From NCBI GenBank assembly GCA_025059775.1, contig JANXCW010000017.1, positions 1-36,726 of the forward strand: a stretch of 36,726 bases of DNA, in the 5' to 3' direction. Below are positions 14,251 through 22,582 of this stretch, piece after piece (the stretch's first letter is position 1; each line of letters begins with the position of its first letter). The translations under genes were made by a program, and so were the position numbers. Below the pieces are notes generated by a model, which searched no databases, was not told the DNA's origin, and was given only the letters and a program-made list of their open reading frames with translations. Origin of the DNA: Armatimonadota bacterium (GTDB lineage Bacteria; Sysuimicrobiota; Sysuimicrobiia; Sysuimicrobiales; Sysuimicrobiaceae).

Positions 14251-15915
14251 GTGGGTCTCGGGGTCCTGGTGGTAGACCTGTTCCTGAACCTCCTCCGCGT
14301 CCTGCGGAATCTGGTCCTGGAGCGTCTTCCGGTCCCCCCGTACGTGGTGGTGGAGATCGGCGGCCCCCTCCCGGAGCGTCGTCCCCTCCTGCCGCCCTTC
14401 GTGCGATGGCTCCGCCGTCCCCCGATCAGCCTGGAGGAGCTCCGGGAGCAGCTGGACCGGATCGCGTCACACCCCCGCGTCCGAGGGATCGTGCTGACCT
14501 TCCGGGACCTGAACGCGGGCTGGGCCTCCCTGGAAGGTCTACGCCGGGCGCTCGTGCGGTTCCGCGAGCGTGGGAAGCGCGTCTGTGCGTACCTTCCCAC
14601 CGCCACCCTCGCGGAGTACTACGTGGCCAGCGTCGCGGACCGGATCCTGGTCCCTGAGGGAGCGGAGCTCTGGCTGGTTGGCCTGCGGCGGGAGGTGGCC
14701 TTCCTGCGCGCGGCCCTGGGTCGCCTGGGGATCCTCCCTCAGTTCCACCATACGGGGGAGTACAAGACCGCCCTGCACCCGCTCCTTTACGAGCGCATGC
14801 CACCCGAGCAGCGGGAGGTCCTCTCCGCGATCCTGGAGGACGTGCGGGAGCACGTGGTCCAGGCCATCGCGGAAAGCCGCGGTCTTGCGCCCGAGCGGGT
14901 ACAGGAGGCCATCGAACGGGGGTTGCTCTCCGCCCGGGAGGCCCATGCCCGAAACCTGGTGGACGCCCTGGCTTACGAGGACGATCTCCCGGGTGCGGTG
15001 GAGCCCGGCCGGAGGGTACGGATAGAGCCCTGGAGCCGGGTGCGGCACCGGCTCCCGAAGCCGTACCGCTGGCGGATCCTGGACCGGTGGACCGTGGGGG
15101 TGGTGGAGGTGGTGGGCACCCTCGTGCTGGGCGAAAGCCAGGAGCTCCCCTTCCCCCTCCCCGGCATCGGCCGGCGGCTCGCGGGGCACGGAACCATCAC
15201 CCGGGCCCTTCGCCGGGCAGAGCGAGACCGTCGGATACGGGCCGTGGTGCTGCACGTGGACTCGCCCGGCGGGCTCGTGGTGGCCTCGGATCTCCTGGCG
15301 CGGGAGGTGCGCCGCTTGAGCCAGCGCAAGCCCGTGGTGGTGCACATGGGCAATGTGGCCGCCAGCGGGGCCTACTACGTGGCCTGCGGTGCTTCGCACC
15401 TGGTGGCCGCGGCCACCACCCTCACGGGTTCCATCGGCGTGGTGGGCGGGAAGCTGGTGGTCGGGGAGTTCCTCCACCGGCACGGGGTGCAGGTGGAGGT
15501 GGTTGCCAGCCCCGCGACCGCCACCCTGCCTTCCCCTTACGTCCCGTACGCGGATCGGGACTGGACCCTCGTCGTGGGATGGATGCGGGACAGCTACGAG
15601 CGGTTCAAAGCGCACGTGGCAGCCTCGCGGGGCAAACCTGTTGAGGAGGTGGAAGCCATGGCCCGGGGTCGGGTGTGGACCGGCATCCGGGCAAAGTCCC
15701 TGGGGCTGGTGGACGCCATCGGCGATTTCGAGGACGCGGTGCGACAGGCCCGGCAACTCGCCCGGCTTCCCCGTAGGGCTCCGGTGCGTACCCTCCTGCC
15801 GTCCCCCCTTCCCATCCTTCCGGCTCCCTCGACCCGGGGCCTGCACACGGCCGCGGATCTGCTGAGGGAACCCGTACTGTGGATGGCCCCCGCGCCGTGG
15901 GGAAATTTTTATTGA
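14251..15915 (+). CDS. sppA: Signal peptide peptidase SppA (protease IV), long tandem form
   Basis: A 554-residue protein with a GTG start at 14251, five bases after GGAG. The frame is open upstream but that part overlaps dnaB out of phase. A hydrophobic N-terminus ([15 protein letters not shown]) could anchor it in the membrane. The N-terminal repeat carries the catalytic Lys172 ([10 protein letters not shown]) and the C-terminal repeat the nucleophile Ser372 ([10 protein letters not shown]). The 200-residue separation is the same as in the E. coli enzyme. The GSIGVVGG motif follows. It cleaves leftover signal peptides in the membrane. It may share the dnaB transcript (35-base gap). Confidence 0.92.
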   Translation: MGLGVLVVDLFLNLLRVLRNLVLERLPVPPYVVVEIGGPLPERRPLLPPFVRWLRRPPISLEELREQLDRIASHPRVRGIVLTFRDLNAGWASLEGLRRALVRFRERGKRVCAYLPTATLAEYYVASVADRILVPEGAELWLVGLRREVAFLRAALGRLGILPQFHHTGEYKTALHPLLYERMPPEQREVLSAILEDVREHVVQAIAESRGLAPERVQEAIERGLLSAREAHARNLVDALAYEDDLPGAVEPGRRVRIEPWSRVRHRLPKPYRWRILDRWTVGVVEVVGTLVLGESQELPFPLPGIGRRLAGHGTITRALRRAERDRRIRAVVLHVDSPGGLVVASDLLAREVRRLSQRKPVVVHMGNVAASGAYYVACGASHLVAAATTLTGSIGVVGGKLVVGEFLHRHGVQVEVVASPATATLPSPYVPYADRDWTLVVGWMRDSYERFKAHVAASRGKPVEEVEAMARGRVWTGIRAKSLGLVDAIGDFEDAVRQARQLARLPRRAPVRTLLPSPLPILPAPSTRGLHTAADLLREPVLWMAPAPWGNFY

Positions 15916-15940
15916 CAAACCCCCCACGGTGCGGGATCAT
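15912..15940 (+). promoter_or_regulatory. Promoter of the cold-shock gene
   Basis: A perfect -35 TTGACA (15912-15917) is followed after 17 bases by GATCAT (15935-15940). The -35 overlaps the sppA stop codon, inside an AT-rich patch. The predicted start near 15947 leaves a 50-base leader. Confidence 0.65.
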
Positions 15941-15944
15941 GAGG

Positions 15945-15973
15945 CAGGCCCAAAAACCAGACGCAGGGGCCTG
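15945..15973 (+). promoter_or_regulatory. Leader hairpin of the cold-shock mRNA
   Basis: CAGGCCC (15945-15951) pairs perfectly with GGGCCTG (15967-15973) around a 15-base A-rich loop, at the very 5' end of the predicted transcript. Such 5' hairpins stabilise csp mRNAs in other bacteria; this role is inferred. Confidence 0.4.
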
Positions 15974-16000
15974 GAACGGCAAGAGAACGGAGGTACTGCA

Positions 16001-16207
16001 ATGCCAGTCGGAACGGTGAAGTGGTTCAGCCCGGAGAAGGGGTACGGATTCATCACTCCGGAGGACGGCGGCAAGGACGTGTTCGTGCACTACACCGCCA
16101 TCGTGGGAACCGGGTACCGGAACCTTCAGGAAGGGCAGAAGGTCGAGTACGAGGTCACGCAGGGGCAGAAGGGGCCGCAGGCCGCGAACGTCCGCGTCAT
16201 CGGTTAA
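16001..16207 (+). CDS. Cold-shock protein (CspA family)
   Basis: A 68-residue single cold-shock domain starting at ATG 16001 after ACGGAGGT. It contains both RNA-binding motifs: RNP1 KGYGFI and RNP2 VFVHY, and begins [15 protein letters not shown]. It binds single-stranded nucleic acid and acts as an RNA chaperone. The frame extends upstream to 15929, but the ribosome-binding site and the family length fix the start. It is monocistronic, with its own promoter and a hairpin after the stop. Confidence 0.95.
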   Translation: MPVGTVKWFSPEKGYGFITPEDGGKDVFVHYTAIVGTGYRNLQEGQKVEYEVTQGQKGPQAANVRVIG

Positions 16208-16225
16208 CCCTATCCAAGACGCCTC

Positions 16226-16243
16226 CCCTCCCGCCTAGGAGGG
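16226..16243 (+). terminator. Short GC hairpin after the cold-shock gene
   Basis: CCCTCC (16226-16231) and GGAGGG (16238-16243) form a 6-bp stem with a 6-base loop, 19 bases after the csp stop, followed by CTTTG. The U-tract is minimal, so termination efficiency is uncertain. Confidence 0.4.
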
Positions 16244-16264
16244 CTTTGCGGAAGGTGTATGCTG

Positions 16265-16297
16265 GGGCCGGCAGGGTTCTTTCAAAAAGGCCGGCCC
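16265..16297. terminator. 8-bp inverted repeat between convergent genes
   Basis: GGGCCGGC (16265-16272) and GCCGGCCC (16290-16297) form a perfect stem with a 17-base loop. It lies between the csp stop and the convergent methyltransferase stop at 16317, where a bidirectional terminator is expected. No T-tract follows on either side. Confidence 0.35.
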
Positions 16298-16316
16298 TAG
16301 TTCATCCCACAGGCTC

Positions 16317-17126
16317 CTACGCGCGGCGAGCGATGACCTGGAGCCAGGTACGGGGGACCTCGGTCAGGCCGAGCTCCTGGAAGGCCTGACGTACGCCTTT
16401 CTGGAGAGCCTGGGATCCGATCTCCAGGGGGACACCCGGTAAAGCGCCCTCGATGAACAGATCGAATTCGCTGATGTCCAGCAGGCTTTGCTCGGAGAGA
16501 GCGTGCGTCTGCAGCTCCATCCGGATGTCCCCGAATCCCGTCCGGGCCAGCATTTCCGCGTACTGCTCGGGCGTTAACCACCGCATGGCTGTGGTCTTGA
16601 CCCCTCGGGCGAGCTCGATGCCCTGCCGCCGGAGGAAGCGGATGGCGCGTAGGACCCACACCGTGTAGAAGCGGATGGTCTCGGGGGGATAGGCACCCTC
16701 GAAGAAGGTGGTGTTGAAGGCGAACACGCCCCCCTTGCGGAGGACGGAGAGGATCTCCTGGCATACCAGGGCCTTCTCCTGGATCAGGTGGATGGCGTTG
16801 CAGAACAGGACCGCGTCCGCCTGAGGGACGAGCTGACTGAGTCGCTCCGCGGTGCCCCGCAGGAAGCGGACGATGGAGGACCGGATGCGGGACCGGGCGA
16901 TCTCCAGGGCGGAGGGGGAGGGGTCGATGGCGTACACCACGGCGCCCGCCAGTGGATCCAGCCGTTCCAGGATCATCTCCGTGACGGTTCCGACCCCGCA
17001 TCCCAGGTCCACCACGGTGGCGTTCCGGGGGATGCGGGCGTGTTCCACGAGCCAGGCGTTCACCGCGCGGAAGAAGGGGTGGGCGCTGAACTTCTCAAAG
17101 GAGAACCGGTGCTCGGGGCTGTCCAT
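16317..17126 (-). CDS. Class I SAM-dependent methyltransferase
   Basis: A 269-residue soluble protein from ATG 17126. Motif I VVDLGCGVGTVTE (about residues 38-50) binds S-adenosylmethionine, VYAIDPSPSALEIAR supplies the acidic residue for the ribose, and the post-motif region (VLRKGGVFAFNTTF) completes the Rossmann fold. It resembles the Methyltransf_11/25 group acting on small molecules or lipids, but the substrate is unknown. The start is preceded by a weak GGGAA. It lies 26 bases downstream of the riboflavin kinase-YbaK gene and is probably the last gene of that minus-strand operon. Confidence 0.82.
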   Translation of the reverse strand: MDSPEHRFSFEKFSAHPFFRAVNAWLVEHARIPRNATVVDLGCGVGTVTEMILERLDPLAGAVVYAIDPSPSALEIARSRIRSSIVRFLRGTAERLSQLVPQADAVLFCNAIHLIQEKALVCQEILSVLRKGGVFAFNTTFFEGAYPPETIRFYTVWVLRAIRFLRRQGIELARGVKTTAMRWLTPEQYAEMLARTGFGDIRMELQTHALSEQSLLDISEFDLFIEGALPGVPLEIGSQALQKGVRQAFQELGLTEVPRTWLQVIARRA

Positions 17127-17152
17127 GGTACCGGGAAAGTTCTCCGTCTTCC

Positions 17153-17998
17153 CTACGGCTCCTCCTTCAGATCCACTACCCGGGCCCCCGTGATCCGGCG
17201 AAGGTCGGAGGAGGAGAGGACCAGCAGGGCATCCGGAGCGCCTCCTCCCGCATACACCTCCTCGTGCTGGAGCAGGGCCTCATCCATGTACACCGGGATC
17301 TCCGAGGCGAGCCCTACGGGAGGGACGGCGCCCACCGGAAACCCCGTGATGCGCAGCACCGTCTCAGGGTCCGCGGAGCGCACCGCACGGGCGTTCGCCA
17401 CTTCCCTGAGCTTGTCCCGGCTCACCCGGTGCGCGCCGGAGATCAGCACCAGGAGCGGCTCCCCATCCGCCAGGAACACCAGGGACTTCACGATCCGCCG
17501 CGGGGTGGTTCCTAAGGCCGCGGCGGCCTCCTGCGCGGTGCGGGTGTCCTGCGGGAACCGCAGGATGCGGGCGGAAAGGCCGTGTTGGGCGAGCGCCGCG
17601 ACAACCCGCCGAATGCCCCGGTCGGCTTCCAGGATCGCCCGGGCCCGTGCCACATCCTCCGCCATCTGGCGGGCGAGGGCTTCGGGGGATGCGAAGGCCT
17701 GCACGGGACGTAAGAACCGCACGACCTCTACGGTGACCGCGGCGGGAGGATCCCGCAGCTCCACGTCGAGCAGGTGGACCTCCAGGGAGGGATCTTCCTC
17801 TCCGAAGACGGGGACGGGACCGAAGTGGAGGGCGCCCGCGTAAACCGCCTGCTCCGTCCGTACCCAGCAGGCGTAGATGCCGGGTGCGAGGTGGAGATCC
17901 GGGGGAATTTGGAGGTTCAGGGTAGGGAAGCCGAGGCGCCGACCTCGCCCCTTCCCAGGGATGAGGTGGGCGGTGAAGCGGATCGGTTCGTCGCTCAT
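17153..17998 (-). CDS. Fusion of a riboflavin kinase domain and a YbaK/ProX aminoacyl-tRNA deacylase domain
   Basis: A 281-residue two-domain protein. Residues 1-120 are a riboflavin kinase: the GKGRGRRLGFPTLNL loop with the PTxN Mg-ATP motif, PGIYACWV, and LEVHLLD with the catalytic Glu. The FAD-synthetase half of bacterial RibF is absent. Residues about 130-281 are a YbaK/EbsC domain (TAQEAAAALG, RRIVKSLVFL, GAHRVSRDKL, TGFPVGAVPPVG), the family that hydrolyses mischarged Cys-tRNA(Pro) or Ala-tRNA(Pro). The ATG overlaps the exoD stop (ATGA), so translation is coupled. The two activities have no known link, which makes the fusion unusual. The frame stays open upstream only as a shadow of exoD. 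Confidence 0.85.
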   Translation of the reverse strand: MSDEPIRFTAHLIPGKGRGRRLGFPTLNLQIPPDLHLAPGIYACWVRTEQAVYAGALHFGPVPVFGEEDPSLEVHLLDVELRDPPAAVTVEVVRFLRPVQAFASPEALARQMAEDVARARAILEADRGIRRVVAALAQHGLSARILRFPQDTRTAQEAAAALGTTPRRIVKSLVFLADGEPLLVLISGAHRVSRDKLREVANARAVRSADPETVLRITGFPVGAVPPVGLASEIPVYMDEALLQHEEVYAGGGAPDALLVLSSSDLRRITGARVVDLKEEP

Positions 17999-18729
17999 CG
18001 GGCCAGGGAGAGGAGCCACGTGAGGACGCCCCGCAGCGCCTGAGCGCTCGCGCCCACCAGGGAGAGGACGAAGAGCGCAATTCCGATGCCGACGGACAGG
18101 AGAATGCCATCCCGGTTCAGGAGTCCCACGCCTATAGCGAGGGCCGCGAGCCCGGGGAGGGTGTTGAGGAAGGGCAGGGGCAGGAAGAGCACGACGCCCA
18201 TGGCCAGGATGAACGCCGCGCACAGGCGCAGCAGGGCCGCGTCCCCTATGGGCGTCCAGCGGGGCCTGGAGAAGCGCTCCAGGTAGCGCAAGATCCGAAC
18301 CCCGCGAGACCGCAGTCCCTCGACCGCGCGGTGGCTGAGCCGGTAATCCAGGACCCTGCGGGGAAGCCAAGGGCGCTCCCGGCCCAGGGCCATCTGGATG
18401 GCGAGGAGGACGTAGAGACAGCCCACAGCGCCGGAGGTGCCCGGCGGGAGCACGGGGATCAGGGTGGGCAGCGCGAGCAGGATGAGGGCAAATCCAAACC
18501 CCCGTTCGTCGATGCGGTCTGCGATTTCCCGTACGGTGATCACCCGCCCGTCCTCCGCGGTCAGGGCCTCCTCCAGCAGCTCCGACAGCGGCCGCTCCTC
18601 CGGCGGTACGTGCACGAGGCGATGCATGGCGAGAAGGACGAACCCCTGCCCCGCGGCTCCGAGGTGCTCGGTCCGCGCGTCGTTCCGCATTCTACCGGAA
18701 GCGGCAAGAAACCGGAAGCGCGGGCTCAC
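17995..18729 (-). CDS. ExoD family membrane protein
   Basis: A protein of about 244 residues resembling ExoD, an exopolysaccharide-synthesis-related family. After a soluble N-terminal part it shows RPLSELLEEAL and VREIADRIDERGFGFALILLALPTLIP, then four hydrophobic segments with PLPFLNTLPGLAAL. I chose GTG 18729 because it overlaps the stop of the moeA-mobB gene (GTGA) and is preceded by a purine-rich GGGGAGAGGG; a start at Met 18690 or 18627 is possible. ExoD's molecular function is not established. Its place in a cofactor operon is probably incidental. Confidence 0.8.
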   Translation of the reverse strand: MSPRFRFLAASGRMRNDARTEHLGAAGQGFVLLAMHRLVHVPPEERPLSELLEEALTAEDGRVITVREIADRIDERGFGFALILLALPTLIPVLPPGTSGAVGCLYVLLAIQMALGRERPWLPRRVLDYRLSHRAVEGLRSRGVRILRYLERFSRPRWTPIGDAALLRLCAAFILAMGVVLFLPLPFLNTLPGLAALAIGVGLLNRDGILLSVGIGIALFVLSLVGASAQALRGVLTWLLSLAR

Positions 18730-20453
18730 GGGCCCTCTCCCCGCAGCCAGGCGCGGATCCGGGTCGCCAGATCGTCCAGTACCGCCTCCCGCCGAGTGCC
18801 GGGCAACCTGGAGAGGGAAGGGACCTCCAGCCATGCCCCATCCAGGGGATCCTTGGGCGTCCCCACCCGGATCACGGGGTGGTCCCGATGGCGGAATCCC
18901 TCGACCAGCACGAGGTCTAGGCCTCCCGTGGCATCCACCAGTTCCTCCACGAGCTGCTCCACGCTCGGAGTCCCGACCTCCTCGCGGAGCCTGAGGAATC
19001 GCTCCTCAGGCCCCACCACGAGGACCGCCCGAGCTCCCGCACGGGCCATGCGGTGGCTGTCGCTTGCAGGTCGGTCCGGATCGAACCCGTGGGCCGCGTG
19101 CTTGATGGTCGCCACCGTCCTGCCGTCCGACCACAGCCGGCGCAACAGCCCCTCGATCACCGTGGTCTTCCCGCTCCCGGAGACCCCCACCACTCCCACC
19201 ACGAGGGGGGCGGGTTGGACTGGGGGGATGCGCAACTGTGGGCCCTCCTCCTGTCGGTCCAGGCAGAGCACGGGCACCCGGGAGCCCGGCCGGAGCCGGG
19301 GGGTCCCCGCCCGGAGGAGCACGAGCCCGTTCGCCCGGCTCATCCCCGGCAGGACCCCGCCCTCCAGGATCTCCACCTCCGGCGGCTCCCCGAGCACCCG
19401 ACTCCACAGCGCCCGGGTCCGGTCCGCTTCCCGGGTGGGACCATTCCGCAGGCGGGCCAGGACCACGGGCCGCACGATCCGCGCGTGACCCGCAAGACGT
19501 AGCAGGAAAGGCCGCACGAGGAGGTGGTAGGCGGCGAGGCACGCCGCGGGGTTTCCGGAGAGTCCGATTCCCCAACATTCCCCGAGCCGGCCCGCGAAGA
19601 AGGGGCCTCCGGGCTTGAGATCCACCCGTCCCACGATCCGGCGGGCTCCCAAGTCGAGCCAGGTGCGTGGGACACGGTCCGTGGCACCCACGGAAACCGC
19701 ACCCGTGGTGAGGACCACGTGGTAACCCTCCTCCACAGCCGTTCGGAAGGCCCTCGCGAGGGCCGCCGACGCATCCGGGACGATGCCCGCGGGGTACACC
19801 TCGCATCCGATCGCCGCGAGCTCCGCGGCGAGGGTTGGGGTGTTGGAGTTCACCACCCGTCCCGGAGGTGGAAGCACGGTAGGATCCACGAGCTCATCCC
19901 CTGTGGCCAGCAGTGCCACCCGCGGTCTCCGGTATACCGCGATCTCCCGGAACCCGCACGCGGCCAGGGCTCCCACCGCGGCCGGGCGGATCACCTCTCC
20001 CCGCTCTACCAGCACCGCACCGGGGAGGGCTTCCTCTCCGGGTTCCGCCACGTGGGGTTTTCGGGGAAGGGGACCGGAGAAGACCAGCACGTCCCGCTCC
20101 CGTCGCACGTGCTCGATGGGGATCACCCGATCTCCCCGACGCGGCAGGGCACCTCCCGTGGGGATGGCCCAGGCTTCCCCGCGGTCCGGGCCTTCCGCCG
20201 GCCCCTCTCCCATGCGGACTTCCCCCGTGATCCGCAGCCGGGCGGGTCGGTCCGGGGAGGCGTCCCGCACGTCCGCATCCCAGACCACGTAGCCATCCAT
20301 GGCCGCCCGCCGGAAGGAAGGGATGGGCCTGGGGCACATGTAAGTCTCCGCCGCCACCCGTCCCGAGGCCGCGGCCACGGGGACGCGCTCGGTTCCGATC
20401 GGCTCCGCTTCCCGCAAGAGCTGCTGGAAGGCCAGTTCCAGCTCCAGGGCCAC
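18726..20453 (-). CDS. Fusion of MoeA molybdenum transferase and MobB GTP-binding protein
   Basis: A protein of about 575 residues. Residues 1-400 are MoeA (molybdopterin molybdenumtransferase), which inserts molybdate into adenylylated molybdopterin: SFRRAAMDGYV, the IPTGGALP loop, LLATGDEL, VLTTGAVSVG and GLSGNPAACLAAYHLLVRP. From about residue 410 a MobB module follows, with P-loop GVSGSGKTT, the TIKHAAHGFD motif and DLVLVEGFRHRDHPVI; MobB assists the later MobA step. Two GTG starts are possible. I prefer 20453, five bases after GGAGG; the other is at 20468. It is divergent from mobA with about 45 bases between, so the pair shares a control region. The product serves molybdoenzymes not seen here. 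Confidence 0.9.
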   Translation of the reverse strand: MALELELAFQQLLREAEPIGTERVPVAAASGRVAAETYMCPRPIPSFRRAAMDGYVVWDADVRDASPDRPARLRITGEVRMGEGPAEGPDRGEAWAIPTGGALPRRGDRVIPIEHVRRERDVLVFSGPLPRKPHVAEPGEEALPGAVLVERGEVIRPAAVGALAACGFREIAVYRRPRVALLATGDELVDPTVLPPPGRVVNSNTPTLAAELAAIGCEVYPAGIVPDASAALARAFRTAVEEGYHVVLTTGAVSVGATDRVPRTWLDLGARRIVGRVDLKPGGPFFAGRLGECWGIGLSGNPAACLAAYHLLVRPFLLRLAGHARIVRPVVLARLRNGPTREADRTRALWSRVLGEPPEVEILEGGVLPGMSRANGLVLLRAGTPRLRPGSRVPVLCLDRQEEGPQLRIPPVQPAPLVVGVVGVSGSGKTTVIEGLLRRLWSDGRTVATIKHAAHGFDPDRPASDSHRMARAGARAVLVVGPEERFLRLREEVGTPSVEQLVEELVDATGGLDLVLVEGFRHRDHPVIRVGTPKDPLDGAWLEVPSLSRLPGTRREAVLDDLATRIRAWLRGEGP

Positions 20454-20496
20454 CGCTTCCTCCCCCACGCACCTCTATGGTACGATCCCCCGCGAC

Positions 20497-21087
20497 GTGC
20501 CGCATGCCACGGGGATCGTCCTCGCGGGAGGCCATAGCCGACGGATGGGTCGGGACAAGGCGACCCTACCCTTCGGCCCGGACACCCTGCTCGGGTGGGT
20601 GGTGCGCCGGGTTCGATCCGTGTGCCCGAGGGTCCTTGTGGTCGCGCGGGAGCCGGCCCGGTATCCGGGGTTCGAGGTGGTTCCGGATCGGTTCCCGGGA
20701 CTTGGGCCCCTCGCGGGGCTGCACGCGGGCCTGTCGGTCGCGGAGACGGAGTTGGGGGTCTGTGTGGCCTGTGACCTGCCGTTCGTGGAGCCTGCCCTCC
20801 TGCGCCACCTCCTCCACGCGGCGGAGGAGGTGGACGCCGTGGTACCGGTGGTGCGGGGAAAGCCCGAGCCCCTCTGCGCGGTCTATCGTCGGACCGCGCT
20901 TCTCCCCGCGGAGGCGCTGCTGCGGGCGGGTGGAGGTTCCCTGCGGGATCTGTTTGCGCGGTTGCGCGTGCGCTTCGTCCCGGAGCCGGAGCTGCGGCAG
21001 GCGGACCCGGAGCTCCTGAGCTTCCTCAACCTGAACACCCCGGAAGATTACGCGCGGGCCCTTCGTCGGCTGCGCGGGGAGGACTAG
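20497..21087 (+). CDS. mobA: Molybdenum cofactor guanylyltransferase MobA
   Basis: A 196-residue nucleotidyltransferase. The GTP-binding start reads GIVLAGGHSRRMGRDKATLP, with the LAGGxSxRMGxDK signature; the metal-binding VACDLPFVEP and the RGKPEPLCAVY strand follow. It attaches GMP to Mo-molybdopterin to form the guanine dinucleotide cofactor. The GTG at 20497 has no Shine-Dalgarno. A -10-like TACGAT (20481-20486) ends ten bases before it, so the mRNA is leaderless or nearly so. Its stop shares the CTAG tetranucleotide with the stop of the convergent proS. Confidence 0.92.
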   Translation: MPHATGIVLAGGHSRRMGRDKATLPFGPDTLLGWVVRRVRSVCPRVLVVAREPARYPGFEVVPDRFPGLGPLAGLHAGLSVAETELGVCVACDLPFVEPALLRHLLHAAEEVDAVVPVVRGKPEPLCAVYRRTALLPAEALLRAGGGSLRDLFARLRVRFVPEPELRQADPELLSFLNLNTPEDYARALRRLRGED

Positions 21088-22520
21088 TAGGCCCGGGCGA
21101 AATACACCACCGCCCGGGAGGGCTGGCCGCAGACCACGCAGGCGCCCTCCGGAGACTCCTCCGGAATCACCCGGGGGGATCCGCCCGTTTCCTCCCGCAG
21201 CCGGTCCTCGCAGCCCTGGTCCAGGCACCACGCCACCCGCACGAACCCCCGGCGCTGCCGGATGAGCTCCGCGGCCTCCTCGTAGGATGTGGCGACGAAG
21301 GTGTGGGTCTGGAGGAACTCCCGGGCCCGCTCGAGCATCCGCCTCTGCACACCTTCCAGCTCCGCGGCCACCGCATCCTCAATGCCCGCAAGCGGCACGG
21401 GGCGCTTGCCGCCCGCACCGTCTCGGGCCACCAGCACCGCCTGCTCCTGCTGGACTTCCCGGGGACCCAGCTCGATGCGCAGGGGAACACCGCGGAGCTC
21501 CCACTCGTTGAACTTCCACCCGGGCGTGTACTCCTCGCGGTCGTCCAGCTGCACCCGAAAGCGCTCCCGGAGCTGTGCGGCAAGAGCCCGGGCCCGCTCC
21601 AGGACCACGGATGTCTCCTCGAACCGGATGGGAACGATCACCACCTGAATGGGCGCGATGCGGGGTGGCAGGAACAGCCCCCGGTCGTCCCCGTGGGCCA
21701 GCACCAGGGCCCCGATCAGGCGCGTGGTCACCGCCCAGGAGGTGGTCCACACGTACTTCTCCGTGTTGTCCCGGTCTAGGAACTTCACGTTAAAGGCGCG
21801 GGCGAAGTGCTGTCCGAGGAAGTGGGAGGTTCCGGCCTGAATGGCCTGTCCATCGGGCATGAGGGCCTCCAGGGTGTAGGTCCACTCCGCGCCCGCGAAC
21901 TTCTCGCTGGGGGGCTTTTTGCCCACGAGCACCGGGATCGCCAGTTCCCCCTCCAGCAGGCGCCGGTAGATGTCGAGAATCAGGCGGCACTCCTCGTCCG
22001 CCTCCTCCGCAGTGCGGTGGGCGGTGTGTCCCTCGTGCCAGAAGAACTCCAGGGTACGCAGGAACAGGCGCGTGGACTTCTCCCAGCGCACCACACTTCC
22101 CCACTGGAGGATGCGCACGGGCAGATCCCGGTAGGACTGGATCCACTTCGCGTACATGGGCATGATGATGGCCTCGGAGGTGGGGCGTACCGCGAGCCGC
22201 TCGCCCAGCGGCTCGTCTCCGCCGTGGGTGACCCACGCCACCTGGGGGGCGAACCCCGCCACGTGCTCCGCCTCTTTCTTCAGGAAGGACTCGGGGATGA
22301 ATAGGGGGAAGGCTGCGGTCTGGTGTCCCGTGCGCCGGAACTCCCCGTCCAGCCACCGCTGGATGGCCTCCCAGATGGCCCATCCGTATGGCCGGACCAC
22401 CATGCACCCGCGTACCGGTGCGTAGTCCGCGAGCTCCGCCCGCAGGCACACCGCGGTGTACCATTCCGAGAGGCTCTCCTGCTTCCGGGGGATCTCCTTG
22501 ACCGCCTCCTTCGCCTCCAT
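21084..22520 (-). CDS. proS: Prolyl-tRNA synthetase, archaeal/eukaryotic-type, without insertion editing domain
   Basis: A 478-residue class II synthetase from ATG 22520, with AGGAGAGG upstream; the longer open frame beyond it overlaps the thioredoxin-like gene and is not coding. Residues 1-280 are the catalytic core: VRPTSEAIIMPMYAKW (motif 2 region), RTLEFFWHEGHTAH, and motif 3 near LAHGDDRGLFLPPRIAPIQV. The anticodon-binding domain follows, then a C-terminal zinc-like domain with two cysteine pairs (WCLDQGC, CVVCG) ending in the typical aromatic-Tyr (FARAY). The roughly 180-residue INS domain of E. coli-type ProRS is missing, so Ala- or Cys-tRNA(Pro) must be cleared in trans. It has its own promoter within a long inverted repeat. 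Confidence 0.95.
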   Translation of the reverse strand: MEAKEAVKEIPRKQESLSEWYTAVCLRAELADYAPVRGCMVVRPYGWAIWEAIQRWLDGEFRRTGHQTAAFPLFIPESFLKKEAEHVAGFAPQVAWVTHGGDEPLGERLAVRPTSEAIIMPMYAKWIQSYRDLPVRILQWGSVVRWEKSTRLFLRTLEFFWHEGHTAHRTAEEADEECRLILDIYRRLLEGELAIPVLVGKKPPSEKFAGAEWTYTLEALMPDGQAIQAGTSHFLGQHFARAFNVKFLDRDNTEKYVWTTSWAVTTRLIGALVLAHGDDRGLFLPPRIAPIQVVIVPIRFEETSVVLERARALAAQLRERFRVQLDDREEYTPGWKFNEWELRGVPLRIELGPREVQQEQAVLVARDGAGGKRPVPLAGIEDAVAAELEGVQRRMLERAREFLQTHTFVATSYEEAAELIRQRRGFVRVAWCLDQGCEDRLREETGGSPRVIPEESPEGACVVCGQPSRAVVYFARAY

Positions 22521-22540
22521 GGACCTCTCCTGCCGCAACA

Positions 22541-22582
22541 CGCGTGACGGATTGTACCACCCCCCTGCGGTTCCGTCACGCG
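22541..22582 (-). promoter_or_regulatory. proS promoter inside a perfect 10-bp inverted repeat
   Basis: On the minus strand a -35 GTGACG (22579-22574) and a -10 TACAAT (22556-22551, preceded by TGG) are 17 bases apart. CGCGTGACGG (22541-22550) and CCGTCACGCG (22573-22582) form a perfect inverted repeat whose arms cover the -35 and the predicted start site. This is classic operator geometry. The outer arm also overlaps the stop of the upstream thioredoxin-like gene, so a terminator role is possible. Confidence 0.55.
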
